Source: Phaeotremella fagi (taxonomy: Eukaryota; Basidiomycota; Tremellomycetes; Tremellales; Phaeotremellaceae). From it: 64,000 bases of DNA. Within the stretch, counting starts at the first letter, position 1. Each line of letters opens with the position of its first letter. The stretch is from NCBI GenBank assembly GCA_001599715.1, contig BCHU01000004.1:248001-312000 (forward strand), written 5' to 3'. Position numbers and translations under genes: made by a program. The notes beneath the pieces were generated by a model that was not told the origin of the DNA, did not search any database, and saw only the letters and a program-made list of their open reading frames with translations. Shown piece by piece: positions 1 through 11,389 of this stretch.

Positions 1-156
1 GTTTTAGCTTTTAACGTTCTTGGCCAGCTTCTAACTTTAGTTGTTTGTTCCTTCGTAACTCCGAATTTGTTCTTCGGGGATCTTATTTTACTTTCCGTCG
101 CTTCTGATGTTCTTTTCCAGAACTGTTGTAAAGTTAACGAAACGTCATGAGCGTGG

Positions 157-588
157 CTATGAGTTCAGAAATACCTTGATAAATATTAGATCATCTCTGA
201 GATAGATATCATAACCATGACCTTGGATTGAGAATTTAATCTCTTGACTGTATTGATGAATCCCAGGGATTCTCTCGTAGTATAGCAGAATATAACGACC
301 TTGAATTCCTTTATCTTCTTGAGAGAGGGATCTAACGGACACTCCCCGAAAAGTGACATCAAGCCGCTCTACATCTTCACTTCTCCTCGATTTAGGTACA
401 TGATTCTTAAATTCATGGACGAAGTGAGCGATAGGGTCCCATTGGCACTTAGGCAGTTCAGATACTGATGAAATAGATTGTCTATCTTTGGGCTTGTATA
501 GAGAAATCATTGAATGGGAACATCTATGTAGAAGGAGCCACGTTGTAATGAAGCGGGGCTCCAGCTCTTCATCCATCCTTTTGTCCAT
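157..588 (-). CDS. hypothetical protein, ~144 aa
   Basis: Single open frame ending in TAG, with the first ATG at 588 (a GTG lies slightly upstream). No domain is recognised. The product is mixed in composition, with a basic centre (KSRRSEDVERLD) and a more hydrophobic C-terminal third; there is no signal peptide or clear membrane segment. Only 65 bp separate this ATG from the divergent ATG at 654, so either the promoter is very compact or one start is wrong. It could be a lineage-specific gene or a chance frame. The codon use does not look abnormal, but nothing else supports it. Confidence 0.4.
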   Translation of the reverse strand: MDKRMDEELEPRFITTWLLLHRCSHSMISLYKPKDRQSISSVSELPKCQWDPIAHFVHEFKNHVPKSRRSEDVERLDVTFRGVSVRSLSQEDKGIQGRYILLYYERIPGIHQYSQEIKFSIQGHGYDIYLRDDLIFIKVFLNS

Positions 589-653
589 CGATTTCCAGTT
601 CACAACTCAGTTTTCACCACTTCCAAAATCAACATCGACATAGAACATTCACA

Positions 654-2322
654 ATGATACTCAGATCAGTATCTAGAACGTCCACTTTACTCACTTCAAG
701 AAGTTTGATCTCCAAAAGAATGAATGAGCTACAACTTCCAACAAGGAAGTATTCAAACTCAACTTCAACGGCCTCTCCATCTCCATCCCCCAAAATATCC
801 TGCGTACCATTCAAACTTCAACCTGATGATGCCCACGATATAATGCTACGTCGAGGAGTAGCAGGTGCTCGTAAGTCTACCCAAATCCCCATCAACCTCA
901 TTCGAACTGAATCAAAACTGACCCTTCTACCTTTAGCTACACTGTCAAATATCTTGTTTTCAACGCTGATAACATTGTTCGGAGAGAGTATCAAACCTTT
1001 CGCCAAAGAATTTGGGATCGGTGAAGGATACAAATTGAAAGATGTGAAACCGGCTTATTATCCTGTTTGGAGATGTGATTTGATGTTGGATGGGGAGGTT
1101 AACGTCTTACCACATAATCTACGGAAGAGTTTTGCACTGCGTGTTACAGATGGTTATGTTCCTGGTATGTTCCTTCAAAAATTCCCTTCAAAGAGTAAAA
1201 GTAGAAAATATTAATTGTGTAAATTAGGAAACCCTTTCTCACCGCTTTCATTAATATCATTCGCTGTCCCACCCCTACCAGATGAATTACCAACCTACAC
1301 CGAAGAAAGTTTACATCAATTAGGCCAAGATCATCCAATAACTCCCATACCGTTTACGATCTCCCCTATCAACGTTCTGAAAAGACTACAAAACCTGATA
1401 GGTGAACGAACGAGGTGGCAGGATTTTTCGATTGATTCTTCTAATTGGTCAGAAAAGATGTTGGCATGTTATCCAGTCATGTTTCCTATCTACATTGGGG
1501 AGGTTGAACATGTCACGTCTGAGGATGAGACTAGGAGGTTTAATTTGATTTTGGACGCGCATGAACCTGAGGTGGGGTTTCACTCTTTGTCGAAAATGGT
1601 TTCATTAGCTGATGATATAATTTGGGAATTAGGCTTCCCGATGTAGGATATCTTTACCGCCTCCACCATTCCTTCGTTCAGAGTAAGTTTATCATTATCC
1701 AAATATCAATAACCTTGGAGCTGATGATCATTTCTAGACGCCGCTATGCAGATAACTATTATATCAATCCAACCGACTTTCTACAAGATTGTAAAACGTT
1801 TATCGCAAACGTTAAAACAGATGATCTATCCAAAAATACAATAAACGAATATCAGAAATGGATCTCACCACCTGTTGATTTGTCGAGTCCAGATGAAATA
1901 GTTCCATCACCTTTGGTACAAGTCGAAGAAGGTGTTGATTGGGCTGACAAGAGAATAATCGATTGGAACAGTCAAGATCGAAAAGATAATTTCGAATATA
2001 TCGAGAAAAGTATCAATTCGGTGATCACGACTCATCAATATCAAGTGAGTCAACAGCGAACCAATTAGGATGTACTCGATATATCTATTAGAGCTGATGA
2101 GATCAGAACTTCTCCAATGGGATGAAAGGTGCCCCTGATCACGCTGAAGGTTTCGTCTTTGGCGTGACCTTAGGTTCAGGTAAAATTTCACCTCAAGTCA
2201 GTAAAAAACCTTTATCAGAAATCAAAGCAGATATGGAAAAAGACATGAAAGAATCTCTATCGAATTTCGAAGAAGCGAAACCGAAATGGTTAGTAGAGTG
2301 GGACAAAAGTAAAAAATCATGA
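654..2322 (+). CDS. probable mitochondrial protein of unknown function
   Basis: A five-exon gene. Exon 1 (654-1164) begins with an Arg/Ser/Thr-rich, acid-free N-terminus (MILRSVSRTSTLLTSRSLIS) typical of a mitochondrial presequence. Exon 2 starts at 1228 after a GTATGT...TTAG intron and joins in frame (VPG|NPFSP). Later introns lie near 1572-1645, 1683-1736 and 2044-2111, and the last exon ends at 2322 with a lysine-rich tail. A motif YYPVWRCD follows residue 125. I recognise no catalytic domain; it resembles conserved basidiomycete hypothetical proteins. The third junction (after EPEV) needs a weaker GTTTCA donor, so that boundary is tentative. Matrix targeting is inferred only from composition. 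Confidence 0.7.
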
Positions 2323-2423
2323 TCAAGCTCAAAGAGTGATCTTGTAGAACAGGGTATATGTACTTTATATGCATGATAAAATGAAACCACCACCAATCAT
2401 CAACAACCCTACCTCCTACCCTC

Positions 2424-5400
2424 TTACTTCGTATCCAACCCAAGAACTCGCTTCCAAACTGCAGTAGTACCCTCCCGTCCCTGTCCCTTCCCAGTTCGTG
2501 CACTATCACCACCCAATCGATCCTTCCAAACGCCCTTCTTAGATCTCCCACTACCAGTCAAATTTGATCGATCACCACTTTGAGTTCTTGGATAAGGACT
2601 AGAATTGGGTTGCGTCCAGACATTGATTGGTGTTTGGGTTTGAGTGGGATTCGAATGAACTCTTTGATTTTGGGGGTTGGTGGTTAGAAGAGGACGATTC
2701 TGGCGTGTTCGAATTTTCATTTTGTTGACCCATTCCCCAACCATTCCTTGTGATCTACCTCTATCCCTACCTCCACCATTTTCAACGTATCCACCTGGTG
2801 GTCGTTGTAAGGTATTACTGTTCATCCTAAGGAGCTGACGTGACGAACTATTCCCTCTCCGTAGATTATCACGATCATTTCCATATCCAACACCTGCAAC
2901 GCCATTACCGTTGATCCGTAATCTCTGATCCTTTTTCATTTCTCTCTTGATTCTTCTTTCCTCCCTTCTCTCAGCCCTCTCCTTCCTCCATTTAGCCTTC
3001 TCAGCTTCCCTAGCTGCATTAGCGACTTTCCTAATTTGGTCCGCCTCGTTCATCGTATTCCTTCCATTCATCCCCGTCCCCATTCCATTTCCTCTTCGTC
3101 GATCAAACACGTCATTACCAGCTTGATGGTGTCCACCAGCACTGTAAAATCCTTGATCTACTTTCTTGCGTCGGATTTTATCCCACATACTGGATTGTCT
3201 GAATGGTATCGATGTTTGTTGTAAACGATTACCATTTTGAACAGACGGTTGGATGCCAGGAACCACTTGTCTTCTCCATTCACCAACTGAATCGTTCAAT
3301 TCACTCTCCCCACCACCACCTCGATCATCTCTTCTTCGATTAGGTTGAAAAAATCTTTTCCAATTAGATTCCCGTTTGTATGGACCACCTGTACCCATGA
3401 TATTACCATTAATGTTACTGATATATGACTGACGGAATGGCATAGCCCCAATAGGTAAACCGGTATACGGATTTATTCTATCGTATCCGCCACTCGTAGG
3501 TGGCCAGGTTGGTTGCACACCGAATCTACTTTGTGGGTGTTGGTTGATATCTTCGATCTCTGACGGTGGTTCGATACTTTCTGGTCGACGAGGTGATCGA
3601 GGAGGTGAAGGTGGAGTTGTCGTTATCCTGCGATTCAATCCGGGATGGTTGGATGGTACAACCCCCCAAGGAGGTGCCGCTACTCCAACACCAACAGCTG
3701 ATCCGGGCGGATTACCAAGCAAAGGCGACCGAGGAAATGGTTGGGGATAGGCGAATTGATTGATCTGATATACCTGCTGTCCTCTCATATAAGGCGGTAT
3801 ATTTGGTACGGATAGATATGGATTATAAAATCCTTCAACCGGTCTTGAATTTTTCATTTCAAGATTTTGATCATGTTGCGTCCTGGAATGAGTTTGAGAT
3901 CCAACGTTACTTCCAGGATTCTTGATTGAGGAAGTAGGTTTGGGCGGGAGTGGCGGAGGAATAGATTGTGGTGTACTGGAATTGGAACCTCTATTTGAAC
4001 GTGGTCCATCTCTCAACCATGCTAATGAAACTCTCAAACGACCCCTGTTACCAGATGGAACTTCAAACGAGACGCGATCGTCTTCAGTCCGAATTTGTTC
4101 GACTGACCTATTGTGTCCAATAGACATTGAATGATCATGTTGATGATGCAAGTTGTTTTCGTTCAGTTCGACCTATGAGACATTGTCAGTCAGAGGTTTT
4201 CTACTAATCGAATTTGAGCTTACAGGAACCGTCAGCGTAGGTGGTCGAGAAGTCAGCACAGGTGTATCATGATCGCTTTGAGTAGGAGCAGATGGAGGTA
4301 AAGGATACGACGAAGGTTCGAACCTAGTGTGTAAATTTGTCGCAGAAGAATCATGACGTCTACCAAGAGTCCTGGAGATCCCATCCACAGATGTCCGGGG
4401 TGTTAGAGCTGGTCGACGAAGTGGTAAAAGTTGTCGATGAGTAGGAGCTGAGGTATCGGGAATGGTAGATATAGTGCTAGCTCTCGCGAGAGGAATTTGA
4501 TTTCCAGAAGGTAACGGTAAATGCTGGACTGATGAATACCTCGCGTTCGGTAGATGATTTGAAGCTCGGTTCAACGAGTCTTGGGCTTGATTCGTTAAAT
4601 CTTGAGCATTGAGCGGAGGAACTGGTTTTCGACTTATACTAGAGGACGATAGTCTCCGATCCGCAGTGTTTGAGCGTATCACTGAGGCACCTTGTTCCGA
4701 ACGTTGAACCATGTTTGGTCTGGTGTCAGGATGTGGAGATACATGTGTTTCTGTATTCAAAGTAGCTTTTGACACTGTAGAATGGACTTGAGATGCTGAT
4801 CCAGAATGACGATAGGGTTGACTGACCCCAACCAGAGAATTTGGTGGAGGCGGAGCTTGAGGCGGTGGCGATGCTATACGTCCTTGCTTCTGATGAGATG
4901 TCACACTACCAACCGGTGCTCCAACAAGTGATGGTGGTGTTGGACGAGGATTGTCTTGAGTAAGAGTTACATTTGATCTTGATCTCTCCAAGCGTTGTCG
5001 ATTCTCGAACACCCCACCATCCGTAACTCTCCTCTGTACTTGAGCACTAGATCCTTCACCTCCCAACGTCTGAGATTGATTCTGTCTACGTTTGAGTAGA
5101 TTTCCAACAGGTGCTACCCTCGCCGCTCCTGAATCTACACTAACCACTCTCCCCAGATTGACATTGGTTCTGGGTTGTCCTCTACCTAATAAACTTCCCA
5201 TTCGACTAGGTTTTGATGGTGGGATTGGTAAAGATGGAGCTTGGACTTCTGATATCAGATCGAGAGGTAGTGTTAAAGCTGAGGCGAGATACGCTTCTCG
5301 TTGAGAACGAGTAGATCCGGCTAGAGATGGAGGATGAGGTGCTGTGATGGTATTTGGTCGAGCCAGTGCAGGGTTAGGAGCTTCGTTGGTATTTGTTGGT

Positions 5401-5949
5401 TTTGAATAGTGGTTTGTGGGAACAGTTAAATGTTGACGTAGGGATTCAAGTTTTGTCTCTATGGGTACAACCTTTAAATTCCTAGATGAGTAGAGCTCAC
5501 TGGTTAAGCGAATTACTTACAGATTTTGGATGACGAATCGACGGGTTATCTTTGAGTGGAACAGAAGGTTTTCTTTCCAATCTACCATCATCAACTTCCA
5601 ACTTCTGCCCACCATTTGTTCCAGTAGAAGAAGGTACTGTCCCACTGCTTCCACTGACGCTAACATCTCTATGACTCCAAATCGCACTCCGAGCCCCAAC
5701 TGATGGAAGAGAAGTTTCATTTCCAGGTGACAATGTCACGGATTGTGACCAATGTTTAATCTGAGTGTTTCGATTTCTGTTGAGTTCAGCCGAAGATGGA
5801 GTAGGGGAGTAACCAGTGTAGGTGGCGTCGGATGTTGGATTCTGTCGTTGTGGAATGGTAAGTGGAGAGGGTAACGATAAAGGTTGAGGGGCTGGTGCAG
5901 GTGGGAAGGGTATTGAGCCACCATGAGAAGGTCTGATTGGAATTGTCAT
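2424..5949 (-). CDS. large intrinsically disordered protein, ~1,140 aa
   Basis: Three exons: 5949-5521, 5471-4224 and 4172-2424. The introns are about 49-51 nt with GTAAGT/GTAAGC donors, and all joins keep frame. The product is Ser/Pro/Arg/Asn-rich and almost wholly low complexity. Visible features are a class II SH3-ligand-like stretch (PPPLPPKP) early in exon 3, repeated ISRKP motifs in exon 2, and one strongly charged helical stretch in exon 3 (EAEKAKWRKERAERREERR). The very C-terminus is again basic. There are no enzymatic or membrane domains. Such proteins in Tremellomycetes are often polarity, cytoskeletal or signalling scaffolds, but that is only inference from the SH3-like motif. The start was chosen as the first in-frame ATG after a stop-rich leader. 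Confidence 0.8.
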
Positions 5950-6583
5950 GTGGTGTTTATTATCTAGCGATAATGTAAAAAATGGATCAATATCAACAAC
6001 ACCACAATTCCAGTGAACCGACTTACTGTACGTTATCCAGTAACCGCAGTTTGTTAAGAATTTTAGATGAGTTAGAACCTCACACAACACACGCGATTGA
6101 TGCGCCTTGATGATTGAAAGAAGCTTCTGAGTTGAAAGTCTGAGAAGTTGAGTCGGGGATTGTCGCCTGTAGGGAAATATTACTGTATTCGTGAGGAAGA
6201 GCGAGTGATGGGTAATAGATAGAAATATAGTCGTCCACCAAAGCAGTGCCGTCAAGAAAGAAGCACCTCCTTGATGAAAAGTATATTAGGCAAACCGGAT
6301 GAAGTAGGAAAATTTGGGGATGTTGTGTGTGATTGCTGTGTGGGTTTGATTTGATGGCGGATCGGGTTCAATATCAAACAAAGTAAACCAAGTGTTTCTC
6401 GTTCCCATATGTAGAAGGCATGAATTGAACAATAAGAGGTTGTTGAGATGACAACACCAATGAATTGTCATTCAACTGACTGAAATATTGATTGATTCAT
6501 TGTTGATTGAAACAAGAGGGATGATCAGGAACGTTTGAATACCAGTACCAGTTTCAGTCTCGGTTTCATCTTTGGTTGTCGTC
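5950..6583. other. intergenic, upstream of the disordered protein gene
   Basis: About 630 bp between two genes on the minus strand. It should hold the 3' UTR of the RCC1-repeat gene and the promoter and 5' UTR of the disordered-protein gene. The open frames here are short; an upstream extension of the 5949 frame to 6255 exists but has no clear support. No RNA gene or repeat was seen. Confidence 0.6.
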
Positions 6584-8038
6584 TCATTCAACCCATATCC
6601 AGCTAGCTGCACAACCACCCCATACACCAAGTATCTTCTCAAACTTAGGTCCAAAGTCAACTTTCACCGGATGATCTCGGTCTATTTGATCATTCAATCC
6701 TAGGTTACCATGTTCGTTCCATCCACCAACGTAAAGATCTTCCCTCGCCTTCCCTTCCTTAGTCCCGACTTCTGTGGAGACTGTAGTCATAAGATATTCA
6801 GAACCTGCTGTTATTGTTTCAACATTCAACGGAAGGTCTATAGCACCGATAGCAGACGTCGATTGTCCTCTCAGAAGCTGAGAATGAGTATTCGAACCTA
6901 TTGATAATATCTCTTTCCGGTTGGACCCCTTGACCAAAAAATAACTCCCATTCCAACTTGCACTGATAGCTAACACCTTTGATGAAATCGTTCCTACACC
7001 GCCTAACTGATTTTTCGTATCACTTCCCCAAGCTAAGACAGTACCGTCAGAAAGCAACGCCAAAGAATGTGCTGCACCCAGTGATATATCCTCTATGAGA
7101 ACGTCCTGAGGTATGGGAAGGTGAACTGGTGTTGGTGGAGAAGTGTTTGATCTTGCTGGTGCTTTACCTTTACTTCTAGTGTGACCATTCGTTTCCGTCT
7201 TCGAAAGAGAAGGGGGTGCATAGGTTGAAGATCGCGTAGATGAAAGAGAGCATACGCAGGTCGACCCATCCAATTCACCTTTTCGACTTGCACCCCATCC
7301 AACGACTCTCTGTTTTCTCCCTATACCATCTCCAGTAGTGATTACAGCAACAACATGTCTCTGACCAGCTTTCAAATGTTCAACCCATTCTCCATCCTTC
7401 AATCCAAGATCTACGATACTCGGTTTTGACGAAGTACCAATATTTCCGATTTTTCCAGTGATACCAAGCTCATTAAAATCGTTGGATCCAGTTGATAACA
7501 ACAGATATTCGTATTTAGAGTGTATCCTTTGAATATCTAATCCATTTGATCCACCAGCTTTCGAACCAGATTCGTTGCTATCCAACTCTTTCATCTTTCT
7601 GCGATATAGAACAAAACTGGTCGTCCAACTAGCTGTGATCTTGACGATCTCCCACTCTTCCTGGACAGCATTGACTTCTGGATGATACTGGAGTAGATTC
7701 AAAGGTTTATATCTACTCTCTGAAGAGTTGTTCTCGAATAAAGCGCATTTCGGACCTAATTGAGCATGGGTATTGGTACCGGCTCCAAGGAGAATTGTTT
7801 GTTTGCCCACGGATAATAAGAGGAGAGAATGACTTGAGGCAGATACCAGATCGATCACTTTGGTTTGCGATGATGCATGCGAATCACTAGATGGAGTCGA
7901 ATATGCCTCAGCAAGTGTTAATGTGTCTGGATGGTATTTGATCTCAGTGAATGTCGATATATCGTCGTTATGACCCAATGATAATTGACCAGAGGCGTTT
8001 GAACCGCATACAAGGATCTTTGGAAGCTTGGTTACCAT
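6584..8038 (-). CDS. RCC1-repeat protein, ATS1-like
   Basis: An intronless 484-codon frame. The N-terminus ILVCGSNASGQLSLGH is a canonical RCC1 blade start. Further blades show LLSTGSNDFNELGITG, VLAWGSDTKNQLGGVG, ILSIGSNTHSQLL and LYVGGWNEHGNLGL, i.e. GSN/GxGxxxxxQLG signatures spaced about 50-70 residues apart. It ends in VWGGCAASWIWVE, the kind of closing seen in ATS1 proteins. The length is in the range of single-propeller RCC1-family proteins. Yeast Ats1 is linked to tRNA wobble modification/diphthamide and to microtubules; nuclear Ran-GEF RCC1 is less likely because of the divergent repeats. A Ser/Thr-rich insertion (about residues 245-285) interrupts the propeller. Confidence 0.8.
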   Translation of the reverse strand: MVTKLPKILVCGSNASGQLSLGHNDDISTFTEIKYHPDTLTLAEAYSTPSSDSHASSQTKVIDLVSASSHSLLLLSVGKQTILLGAGTNTHAQLGPKCALFENNSSESRYKPLNLLQYHPEVNAVQEEWEIVKITASWTTSFVLYRRKMKELDSNESGSKAGGSNGLDIQRIHSKYEYLLLSTGSNDFNELGITGKIGNIGTSSKPSIVDLGLKDGEWVEHLKAGQRHVVAVITTGDGIGRKQRVVGWGASRKGELDGSTCVCSLSSTRSSTYAPPSLSKTETNGHTRSKGKAPARSNTSPPTPVHLPIPQDVLIEDISLGAAHSLALLSDGTVLAWGSDTKNQLGGVGTISSKVLAISASWNGSYFLVKGSNRKEILSIGSNTHSQLLRGQSTSAIGAIDLPLNVETITAGSEYLMTTVSTEVGTKEGKAREDLYVGGWNEHGNLGLNDQIDRDHPVKVDFGPKFEKILGVWGGCAASWIWVE

Positions 8039-8294
8039 CTTCTTCCCTCTTTTTATATCAAGGGCATGGGATTCAATGCTAATGTGAGCTGATAAACGAA
8101 ATAGGTAAATAGATATCGTAACCCAAAATAATTATGAAACTGAGATACAAATAAACGGTCTTGGCCGGTGGCGATTTGGTTAGTGGCTTTGATACCTCTA
8201 ATGAAAGAATCTGCAAACACTTTCGCATCTTCATGATACTGACATCTCCTGCTTCCATCACAGTGTATACGATAACAGCCTATCGAGATAATGT

Positions 8295-8834
8295 CTAATT
8301 GTATATATCCTCATCACCACAACTCTCCACACTCTGAGCAGAAACCTCCCCCTTTGTTCCCTCCTCACCCAAACAGAAATTGGGATTATACTTAAGAAGA
8401 GCGATCGCCGCACATTCGGTTTTTTCTATCATCGAACGATCCGAAGGATCCCCAAATGGTTGAAAAACATTAACATCAGCCTCCCCATCGACTGATTCCA
8501 TCTCGATATTCTGAAAAGCCGCCGATAACAAGTTCTCTGATTGACAGAACGCCTTGGGAACTGATGACTTGGCGTATACAGGTGGAGCGGCACCTGCAAA
8601 AGCTCGATATTGGATGAAGATACTGCATCTATCTTGTTTTTCTTTTGAGGGATAGAGGGAGAGGATGGTATGGGAATTCTTGAATGATATGTGGGTACAA
8701 TTGGTGTCGAGGTGGGGTGGGAAGACATCGTATAGTTCTTGAAGGGTTGGTTGTTGTTTTAGAAGTTCTGACCAATCTCTAGTAACTATGCAGTCACCCT
8801 CTTTGATATAATCTTGAGTCATTGTTTGTTCCAT
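8295..8834 (-). CDS. tandem family 1, copy 1 (unknown function)
   Basis: Intact, intronless, about 179 aa from the ATG at 8834 (a second ATG lies at 8822). No known domain. It shares a pattern with the next two genes downstream on the + coordinates: GDC/DDC-x3-DW near the N-terminus, a YPSK...CSI/CSV strand, FCQSENLLSAAFQNIE (Cys-x3-x-L-x3-F-x-NLE), then PFGD and a helix AAIALLKYNPNF. No signal peptide or membrane segment is seen, so a cytosolic or nuclear location is likely. Tandem arrangement on one strand implies local duplication. Function is unknown. Confidence 0.7.
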   Translation of the reverse strand: MEQTMTQDYIKEGDCIVTRDWSELLKQQPTLQELYDVFPPHLDTNCTHISFKNSHTILSLYPSKEKQDRCSIFIQYRAFAGAAPPVYAKSSVPKAFCQSENLLSAAFQNIEMESVDGEADVNVFQPFGDPSDRSMIEKTECAAIALLKYNPNFCLGEEGTKGEVSAQSVESCGDEDIYN

Positions 8835-9097
8835 TCGAATACTAAAAATTATCTTCTGGTGACGAATGAAATAGTTTAACGTATAGTATGTTGTAAAAGA
8901 AAGGGAGGAGGACGCTCTGTTTGATTGAGCTTTATCAAAGGTAAAGATCAATTTCCTTTCATTGATACTTGTTTCAAGCTCCGATAGCTGTTAAATCTTA
9001 CTCTATTGAGGAACGTAGAGGAGACAGGAACAACGATGCCATAAACATAAGGCGTATGCAAGTACGTCTCTGCATAACCTCCATTCCATCTCCAACT

Positions 9098-9633
9098 CTA
9101 CATACAGTGTTTATCACCAAATAGAGGTGCAGTCCAACTCTCGTAATTCTTCGCTCTATCCTCCATCGTACCATGATCATTATCAATCCAAAAAATTGGT
9201 TCGTACTTAAGCAAAGCAGTCGCTGCACTCTGGGTTCTCTTCTGAATTTCAGTCTCATCTTCACCAAATGGATCAATAACACCTAAACCGCGATTTTATT
9301 TGAAGCGTATTTCTCGAGATTTCTGAAAACTTCAGCAAGTCTTTCGACTGACCTACAGGATTCATTTGGAATTTCTGCTCTTCCATATCTGGACAAATAT
9401 TCTTCGGGACCGCTACGTTGTACGATGTAAACGCTACACTCTGGCTGACCATCTTTGGAAGGAAAGAAGGTGAATAGGACAGGAAGACTAGTGAAACCAA
9501 CATATGTTTTATTGGTAGAGTAATTGGGCTCACCACCTGGGAATACCTTTTCGAGGAAGTTTCTCTCTCGAACTTCTTTCCAATCGGTGCTGACGGTACA
9601 ATCGTCTTCGGTAAGGTAGTTGGGACACACCTC
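9098..9633 (-). pseudogene. tandem family 1, copy 2, frameshifted
   Basis: The upstream part (9633-9283) encodes the same pattern as copy 1: DDCTVSTDW, FFPSKDGQPECSVYIV and SCRSVERLAEVFRNLE. It then stops at TAG (9285-9283). The missing C-terminal module continues in another frame from about 9281 to 9098 (DPFGEDETE, then ATALLKYEPIFW). Between the shared NLE and PFG anchors copy 1 has 42 nt and copy 2 has 41, so one base is missing relative to copy 1. No ATG lies in frame: an in-frame TAA precedes the frame and a possible acceptor (ACAATAG) lies just upstream, so a first exon may be spliced on. Either a young pseudogene or a sequencing error. Confidence 0.65.
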
Positions 9634-9976
9634 TATTGTTATAGATTAAACGAAGTTGCTTCAACTAAAAAAACAAGTACAGAAATGCAAAATAGTCTGG
9701 AAGCTGTGGGCCTTCATTGGACCGTTTATCGCTTGTCAAGTTTAAAGAAGCGCTTCAAAGGATTGGAAGGATGACACGAAAAAAGTCCTAGGTAAGAAGT
9801 GATGATTTCTTTCGTGGAATTCACCAAATGTTGGATCAGGTCCAAAGCAACTTTGCCCGACAAATTCAATACATTTATTTAGAACTACCTTCTTGACCAT
9901 AGATGATCTTCAAAGCACAGATTCCTAACCCCAAACATCGTACTCTTCCCGCCTAAACCCTGACTAGACCTAACAA
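9634..9976. other. intergenic spacer within family 1 array
   Basis: About 340 bp between copies 2 and 3. It may contain a small first exon of copy 2 (an ATG on the minus strand lies near 9716). Otherwise no open frame or RNA gene was seen. Confidence 0.4.
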
Positions 9977-10477
9977 TCAAGGTTCGCTCTTGTAGAAATC
10001 GGGGTCGAGATCGATGAGAGAGGTAGCGATGTCGATCACGTTCTGTTCTTTAGTATCCTCTGATCCAAATGGAGCCTCAAAAGCATAATCTGTCTCACTC
10101 CACCCTTTTGAGAAATTTGACCACTTGACTTCCAAAAGAGCCTTCGAAAGTTTGTCGACAGACAAACAATGTGAATTGTCGATTGTGGACTCTGTTTGTG
10201 GGATACAAAACCCACCAAGAGCACTGACTCTCATGATCACAAGACATTTACCCTCGGTGTTGGCTGAGCCAAATTTGAAAAGATGATTACCTTTTTTATG
10301 GGCTACCGCACTGAGAGGTCTAAGTTGTTCTGATCGAATACTACGAGAATCAGTATAGGGGAGGCCTAGTGTGGGGACTTATTTGTGGAGAGTCATGTTG
10401 TCTTTGGCGGAAGTGTAATTACCTGATCTGGTGTATCGATGAGTGGGAGAAGCTTCTGTATTAGTTGATTCAGCCAT
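9977..10477 (-). CDS. tandem family 1, copy 3 (unknown function)
   Basis: A two-exon model gives an intact product of about 150 aa. Exon 1 starts at the ATG at 10477 (MAESTNTEASPTHRYTRS). A roughly 45-nt intron with a GTAATT donor and an AATAAG acceptor removes an in-frame TAA at 10381-10379. Exon 2 continues openly to the TGA at 9977. It shares with copies 1 and 2 the strand GKCLVIMRV, the HCLSVDKLSKALLEV helix, and the C-terminal PFGSEDT with a final helix ending in DLDPDF. The N-terminal part is diverged and the DxC-x3-DW motif is not evident. No domain recognised. Confidence 0.6.
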
Positions 10478-11389
10478 GGTTGTGATGAGTGGCAAAGTTG
10501 GTTGTAAGAAGAGAAGAGGGGGAAGGACACGAATGTCCTATATCCCACTTTTCTGCCTAACTTGATGGAAGGCAAGTCAAAAGAGATAAAAAGACGTAAG
10601 ATGAAAGGATTTACCCAAGGAGACATTTATGGTTTATTCGAATAAATGAAGTTTATGATGCAGCTTTTCCCCAAATAAACCGATAAACTACATCATGTCG
10701 CCAACAAAGGATAAAGAATTTTCAACTTACATTTCTCATTCACGACACTTTGCATTCTCCATGAGAGACTAGGAAGACGAATGTTACCATCATACTCGCA
10801 AACGTCTCACTTATCATGATTGCCTTCACAAGTCTTTACAAGTTTTTACAGAACCCATGCCCATTTGGAAGGTTGCAAAATTAGCCACTTGTCTCAAAGT
10901 GCCTCCCGACAAACGGAATCTTTCATTGCAAATGCACCAAACGAACGTAGCTCAAGTCATGTAAACTTCATTCAAAGTAATCACCTATCTACATAAAGAA
11001 TAGGCCACACACAGAGGGATAAGACAAAAGCTACAAAAGCCAAAAAGCGCTTTGTTTTCGTATATGAAAAAGAAAGAAGAAGAACTTGAAGAAACCTATC
11101 AAGGTTGAAATCAGATAGAATAAAGGGGAGCGAATTGGTATAGGTATACATTTGGGATAGACGGGGGTATAATGTTCCTCGAGTGGTTCGGATCAGGTTG
11201 ATTTTGATTCGTTACGAGGTCGAATTGTCCATAGGTGATTTGAGAGTCTTGGTATATGAGGTTTGAAAGAAAGGGGAGACATCTAATGAAAATTGGTGAA
11301 TGATTGAATGAGTTGATTGATTAGAATTTGAATTGGAAGACATGATTCGTCAAGTTCGTAACATAAAACCCCGTAACCTAGTTGAATCG
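10478..11389. other. intergenic, no gene seen
   Basis: About 910 bp between the family 1 array and ROT1, both on the minus strand. The 3' part should hold the ROT1 3' UTR. No open frame longer than noise, RNA gene or repeat was recognised. Confidence 0.55.

Noticed and set aside
5482..5520. 39-nt intron ending at CATCTAG in the disordered-protein gene
   Set aside because: That acceptor breaks the frame; the acceptor 10 nt downstream (TTTAAAG) keeps it, so a 49-nt intron was used.
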